This document shows, in pieces, positions 59,210-64,000 of a DNA stretch of 64,000 nt (within the stretch, counting starts at the first letter, position 1; each line of letters starts with the position of its first letter). Below the pieces are notes generated by a model. The model had not been told where the DNA came from and did no database searches. It saw only the letters and a program-made list of their open reading frames with translations. Origin of the DNA: Gamarada debralockiae (taxonomy: Eukaryota > Ascomycota > Leotiomycetes > Helotiales > Hyphodiscaceae); the NCBI GenBank assembly GCA_002803225.1, contig NXFV01001939.1:1-64000 (forward strand). Direction: 5' to 3'. The position numbers and the translations under genes were made by a program.

Positions 59210-61929
59210 CTAGTATCTACCCTTTCCAGGCCCCTTCATCAAATCCCCAAATGCTCCATTAACCAACTTCTTCAACTCCCTATAAGATACCACAAAGACA
59301 TTCTGCTCATCTCTACTAACCAAGCTAATCTTCTCCTCCACCCCCGCATCCAGTTTATTCAAGCATGACAATATATGTCCCAGTCCAACAACTGGCCTGC
59401 CTTCCGCATCGACTTGGTGGAAGACGTAATCGCGGAAGAGTTTCAGCATGTATCTTTCCCCATTCTCGCTCCAGTTTCTGTCTCCCTCATATTCTGGTCG
59501 TTCGTTGATGGCACCCAGTTTGGCCATGAGGCGGACGAGTCTGCCGTTCTCAAGCTCGCGGGAGAGCTCGGAGGTCAGGGTGTCCTGGGTATGCAGAGAG
59601 CTGTCGAATGCAGAGACGAGGTGCATAGAGATGCCGCTAATAAAGTCGTCGATGCTCTTAACTGCTGGTGGCTGGACGGGAGTGAGTAGCCAAGTAACAG
59701 TATCTTTAAGCTCGGCGGAGTATGTTCTGCCAAGCTGGTCGACAGCGGTTTTAATCGCCTGATTGGGAGACAGGTTATTCGTTCCGATCGATAAGATAAG
59801 TTTTCCAAAGTGTATGAAATCCTCTTGTTGTAACTCGGCAAGCGGGCGTTGTGCTTCATATTGCACGACGTCAAGTATGGAGCAAGCATTCAAACGGATT
59901 CGTGATTTGTCCGTGAGAATCACTTTGCTCGGATCCATGCAGCGAACTGCTAGGTTGGCGGAATGGACGGATTTTATGGCCGATGCAATCTGCGTCAGAT
60001 AGCCCCAGAGCACTTTTTCTGGGACAGTGTTGGAGACTCGGTGGCCGAATCTATTTGTAGAGGTAAAGTGGTGTTCGACGAGGGTTTTGGAAAGGGGGAA
60101 GTAATCGGTGACAAAGATGAGGGAACTGTCTCCAAATGCGCGGGTTGTGAAGGCGTCGATGATTGATACCACATTTCCGTTGTCAACTCGCCGCCAATCT
60201 TTGACAGATCGAATGGCATTCTCGTTCGTCAAACGATAACCTGCAACTAATTAGTTTCGGGGTTGAAGCAGTCCACAGGAGTCTTACCTTCAAGTCGCCT
60301 TAAGCAATACATCTTGCCATTTTTGCTAGAGGTGGCTTTGTATACCCAGCCCGGAAACCCAAACACGGTGGCACTCTTGTGATGACTTGTATCGAGGGCG
60401 ACCAATGTGTGGTAATTATCGAGGGTGGGGAGTTGAGAGTCTGCCACTATCAGCGAGAATCCAAGAACAATGTAGCACACATACTTGGCATCACCTGTAA
60501 TGTTGCCTCTGACTTCTTTTGCAGGTCTTCTCGGAGCTTCTCAGGCATGAAGAAATCATGTGTGAGTCGCTGATATGCCAAGAGGTCCTCCCTATGGGGA
60601 CCAATTGGCGCGTAGAGGTGATATTGGAGCTGGAAATATTAGCAAAGGCTCAACCCCTTGTCCCAGTAACCTACCGGCTGCGCCGGGGCCGTATATGTCG
60701 TTTGAGGTTGATAATACGCCGCACCATTGCTCGCAATGTTAGTGGTATCTTCGAGGTAGGGATTGTATTGGGTCGCTGGCATTGCCTGAGCCAATGGAGC
60801 CATTTGAAATGGATCGAAGGGAACCTGAGCATCGGGAGCCGTCCCATTTTGTACGGCCTTGGTGGAGTAAGTTGTCTTTCTTGAAATCCCAAGCTTTCCC
60901 ACAGAATTCAAGGGGTAACTCACTGTTTGAGACAATTCGTAATTCTGAGGAGTAAATTCTCTGATCGCCGCCGGGTTAAAGGTAGCTGGTTCAGCCTCGA
61001 GCTGCGAGTTTGGTGTGGCCGTGCCTACAATGTCAGTCGCGTTCAACCAAGTAAGAGATGAGTAGCTACCACTAGCCATTGCACGAGGAGTGAATGGAGC
61101 CGCATTTGCAGCTTGGGAGGAGATCGCGGCACCTTTGCCGGGCACCGAAAGCGTTGCGGGAGTGAATGAAGGAGAATCAACATTCAAGCTCTTTTTGAGC
61201 CTATTTTTGGGTTTTTTGCCCATGTTAGCAAATGGATTCTGAGCCCAGAAAGCTTCGGTAGACGAAGGGGTATTTTCAAGCGTGTTGGGGGGAAGGCTCG
61301 CAAGATACGGGACAACACGTAAATATCGAATAACTGTGAGAAGGGGTTCTTGCTTAATTTGCCGATGCTTGAGGGGTTGTCACTTAGTCCGAGAAGACAA
61401 GGCTTTGGCAACTCGGTTCAAACTTGGGTTCCCAACTCTGGAAACCATATGTAGTTGTAGCTGCCGAGTCGACGAGACCAGGTCTGGTAAGAACGACTTG
61501 TTGTGCAACTTCCAAATACTTCACCAGTAATTCCCCATATAAAGCATTATCCGGCTCAGGTACCGGGAAATTACCACGGCTGATCATTCAAGTTCGACAG
61601 GCTGAAGGGTTCGAATCCGGTAAGTCCACGGCAAATTCTTGATCCTCTGGCTCCGCACTCCCTCCAAAAAAATTTCTTTGAACTTACGACTCGGTTTGCG
61701 CAGATAGCGTCTTATTTGGATCATGATTGAAGGCACAGCCTTGATCCTCATATCGACAATGGCCATAAATCAGGACATTCCTACAGAGGGTATCCTTCGC
61801 ATGTTCTACTCCATTGCCATCAGCACTGGTATTGCCATTTGTATGTCCCAATCACCACGCACCACGACCTTTGGGTCTCGGAGAGCCAGCTGGCTTCCGT
61901 ATTTCTGGTTGAAACCTTGTCGCTGCCAT
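59210..61929 (-). CDS. PAN3: PAN3, regulatory subunit of the PAN2-PAN3 poly(A) nuclease, 642 aa
   Basis: My model has eight exons: 61929-61863, 61805-61688, 61200-61070, 61024-60924, 60857-60675, 60629-60485, 60440-60288 and 60240-59210. All join in frame. The CCCH finger is at residues 30-50 (C-x8-C-x6-C-x3-H, CRNVLIYGHCRYEDQ). The PAM2-like KSLNVDSPSFTPATL, where poly(A)-binding protein docks, and FNPAAIREFTPQN come next. The pseudokinase region (FGFPGWVYKATSSKNGKMYC, IFVTDYFPLSKTLVEHHF, LAVRCMDPSKVILT) is followed by the C-terminal knob (MLKLFRDYVFHQVD, LNKLDAGVEEKISL). It recruits PAN2 to trim mRNA tails in the cytoplasm. Intron 2 is 487 nt, far longer than the others. Confidence 0.95.
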
Positions 61930-62520
61930 TGTAGTTCGGTCCTTTCAACTATCTGCCGCACCCCGATAACACGACGCGAAGCCTAGGGTTGAGTCAGCCG
62001 TTGCCCGAAACATGTCCGCAGATAGTACAAAGAGTGTCCTAACGCAGAATTTGGATCCGAAGATAGAAACGCGTCTCAAGGCTGGATACCGCTCATCAGG
62101 CTCCGGGGACTGCTTACTTGATTCGGGTGTACATTTCCCAGGATTCAGTTGAATTGGTGGAGGGTTTCCCATGGATATATGGCAGGATAGATATCCCAGA
62201 TAGATCAGGGCAAATAAGTGTCCTAAGATGATTCACAGATCCATCTTGAATGGTGACGCGTGCGTAAATCTTCAAAGGACTTGGATACGGACCAAGAATT
62301 ACGCGGGGCGAGGATCCCCAAAGAAAGGCTGAGGCTACCATGCTAGCGCTTCGGAGAATCGGCGTTTTTATTCCGATGTGTGGCTTGATAGGCAATGATG
62401 ACCCTGGGACCTTCACCCTCCCTCTAAATTTTCTACAAAGAAATTTGTACATTCGTTTGTCTCCTTGAAATGCCAACACAATATAAAAGAATCCACTAGT
62501 CCCAGGACATTTACCCAACG
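61930..62520. promoter_or_regulatory. Divergent promoter region of PAN3 and the UBX gene
   Basis: These 591 bp separate the two start codons. A 137-codon frame on the minus strand (62114-62527) overlaps the UBX start and has no recognisable content. I treat it as chance. Confidence 0.45.
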
Positions 62521-64000
62521 ATGGCAAGCCCGGAAGTCGATATTGGCCAGCTATCAGACACGCAACAGCTGGCCTTACAGCAATACACTTCCGTTACAGA
62601 TCAAGATGTGCAAGCTGCTATTCCGCTTCTCCAACGATCGCAATGGAATGTTGAAGTAAGCCTATATTCTACCACTCCGGTTATCGTGTATGCTAATCTC
62701 CACGCAGATAGCAGTAGCCAAATTCTTCGACGGCGAAGGCCCTGATCCAGTCGCCGAAGCTCTCGCTGCACAGAACGTACCCCCACCGCGAGCCGGAAGA
62801 CAAGAGAACCTTCAAGAGAGTCTGCTGTATGGGTCCGCGCGATCATCACATAGCTCTAGATCACGGAACATGCAAGATGATGCGCCTCGAATAGTTCCGC
62901 AACCGGAAGATCAAGTCATCCATCGACCCCCTTTCATCCTCACACTCCTCTTCACACCATTTAGTCTACTATACAAAATATTCTCCTCCTCCCTTGGCCT
63001 ATTCTCCTTCCTCTTTCCCTTTCTTCCAAGATTACTCCGACCGAACACAGCAACCAGCACTGGACGGAGACCCAACACCACCGGTCGTCGTCCACTCAAA
63101 CCCCGCGACTCAGCTGCGCGAATCAAGCGCGAATTTGAGGAAGAATACGGGGAAAATACACTGCCATTCTACGAAGGAGGCTATGCTCAAGCCCTAGATC
63201 TAGCGAAGAAAGACCTCAAGTTCCTACTCATCCTGCTCATCTCACCCGAACACGACGACACCTCCTCTTTCATTCGAGACACCCTCCTCACTCCCGACGT
63301 ACAAAGTTTTATAAATAATCCTACGAACCAAATCATACTGTGGGCTGGCGATGTTAGAGATTCAGAGGGATACCAAGTTTCTACAGCGTTAAGATGCAAC
63401 AAGTTCCCTTTCACGGGTCTTATTGCACATACCCCACAACAAAGCTCTACAGCAATGTCAGTCCTGACTAGATTGACGGGGCCGATGCCTGCGGGTACCT
63501 ATGTCGCCAAGCTCCAGAGTGCAATCACAGCCCATTCGGAGCAGCTAGCCACTGTCCGGGCAACGAGATCAGCACAGAATTTTGAAAGGACGTTGAGGGA
63601 AGAACAGGATTCGGCATATGAACGATCACTGGCACAGGACAGAGAAAGAGCACGATTGAAGAGAGAGGCTGAGGCAGCGGCGGCTGAGCAAGAGAAGAGG
63701 CAGCTAGAGCAAGCGGAAGCAGCTGCGAATTTGGCGGAGAAGAGAAAGCAATGGAGACAATGGAGAGCCAAGAGTGTTCTTGCCGAGCCCGGTCCAGATT
63801 CGAAAGACGTTGTCCGAATAGCGCTCAAAATGCCCGAGGCAGCTAGGATTATGAGGAAGTTCCCTGCTGAAGCTGGGATTGAAGAGTTATACGCTTTTGT
63901 TGAATGTTACGAGTTCGTCAAGGATGGGGCAGAAGTCGAGTCTGTGCCTAAACCACAGGGTTATGAGCACAAGTTTGATTTCAGGCTGGTCTCTACGTTG
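62521..64000 (+). CDS. UBX-domain protein of the FAF2/UBXD8 (yeast Ubx2/Ubx3) type, 3' end cut by the window
   Basis: Exon 1 is 62521-62655 and exon 2 runs from 62708 past the window end, with a 52 nt intron (GTAAGC ... CACGCAG). An N-terminal UBA domain (LSDTQQLALQQYTSVTD, AAIPLLQRSQWNVEIAVAKF) is followed by a hydrophobic hairpin at residues ~118-152 (PPFILTLLFTPFSLLYKIFS). The thioredoxin-like UAS domain (FLLILLISPEHDD, IILWAGDVRDSEGYQVS) and a long charged coiled coil come next. The start of the UBX domain is at ~410 (DVVRIALKMPEAARI). Such proteins sit in the ER or lipid-droplet membrane and bring Cdc48/p97 to ubiquitinated clients. About 480 residues are visible. Confidence 0.9.

Noticed and set aside
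60639..60670. PAN3 reading through to the stop at 60639
   Set aside because: The conserved text resumes after a 45 nt intron (GTAGGT ... TTTCCAG), and read-through would lose the pseudokinase domain.
62114..62527. 137-codon minus-strand frame between PAN3 and the UBX gene
   Set aside because: It overlaps the well-supported UBX start and has no recognisable features. The interval is best explained as a divergent promoter.

Overview
The window is nuclear DNA of a filamentous ascomycete (Pezizomycotina; Leotiomycetes is only a guess). The evidence is the many 44-160 nt introns with GT(A/G)NGT...CTNAC...AG signals, the HET-domain, fungal NLR and Zn2Cys6 gene families, and clear fungal orthologues: AreA/NIT2, DASH subunit Hsk3, PAN3, LSm7 and ribosomal protein eS30. 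Gene models were built by hand from reading frames and splice signals. Where several exons join in frame the model is strong.

Layout. 0-5.5 kb: a lineage-specific block bracketed by inverted copies of a ~130 bp repeat. It holds an unrecognised two-exon gene (-) and a frameshifted member of a fungal membrane-protein family (+). 6-11 kb: a tRNA-like relic, a 52 bp tandem repeat, a truncated duplicate of a Zn2Cys6 gene and then the intact copy. 11.3-11.7 kb: the small spliced gene for Hsk3. 13.4-16.8 kb: a PNP/NB-ARC/TPR NLR-like receptor with nearly identical TPR units. 19.6-22.7 kb: areA (-), preceded by a ~7.5 kb gene-poor stretch. 30.3-37.5 kb: a run of decayed genes, comprising a carboxylesterase with one nonsense codon, membrane-protein remnants, half an MFS transporter and a dipeptidase with many frameshifts. 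37.9-39.7 kb: intact rps30 and a secreted CREG-like protein. 40.2-42.8 kb: HET gene 1. 44.4-45.7 kb: a dehydrogenase pseudogene. 46.7-48.6 kb: a repetitive coiled-coil protein. 49.8-55.5 kb: two secreted proteins around HET gene 2. 56.1-64 kb: a compact housekeeping block (Zn2Cys6 regulator, LSM7, PAN3, UBX protein cut by the window end).

Biology. Conserved RNA, translation and chromosome genes alternate with accessory stretches rich in non-self-recognition genes (one NLR, two HET) and pseudogenes. Four copies of one ~130 bp repeat all lie in the accessory stretches. Two bracket the 5' block as an inverted pair, and one ends 57 bp before the start codon of HET gene 1. PAN3 (deadenylation) and LSm7 (decapping/U6 snRNP) both act in mRNA turnover but are in separate transcription units. 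No operon-like organisation is expected.
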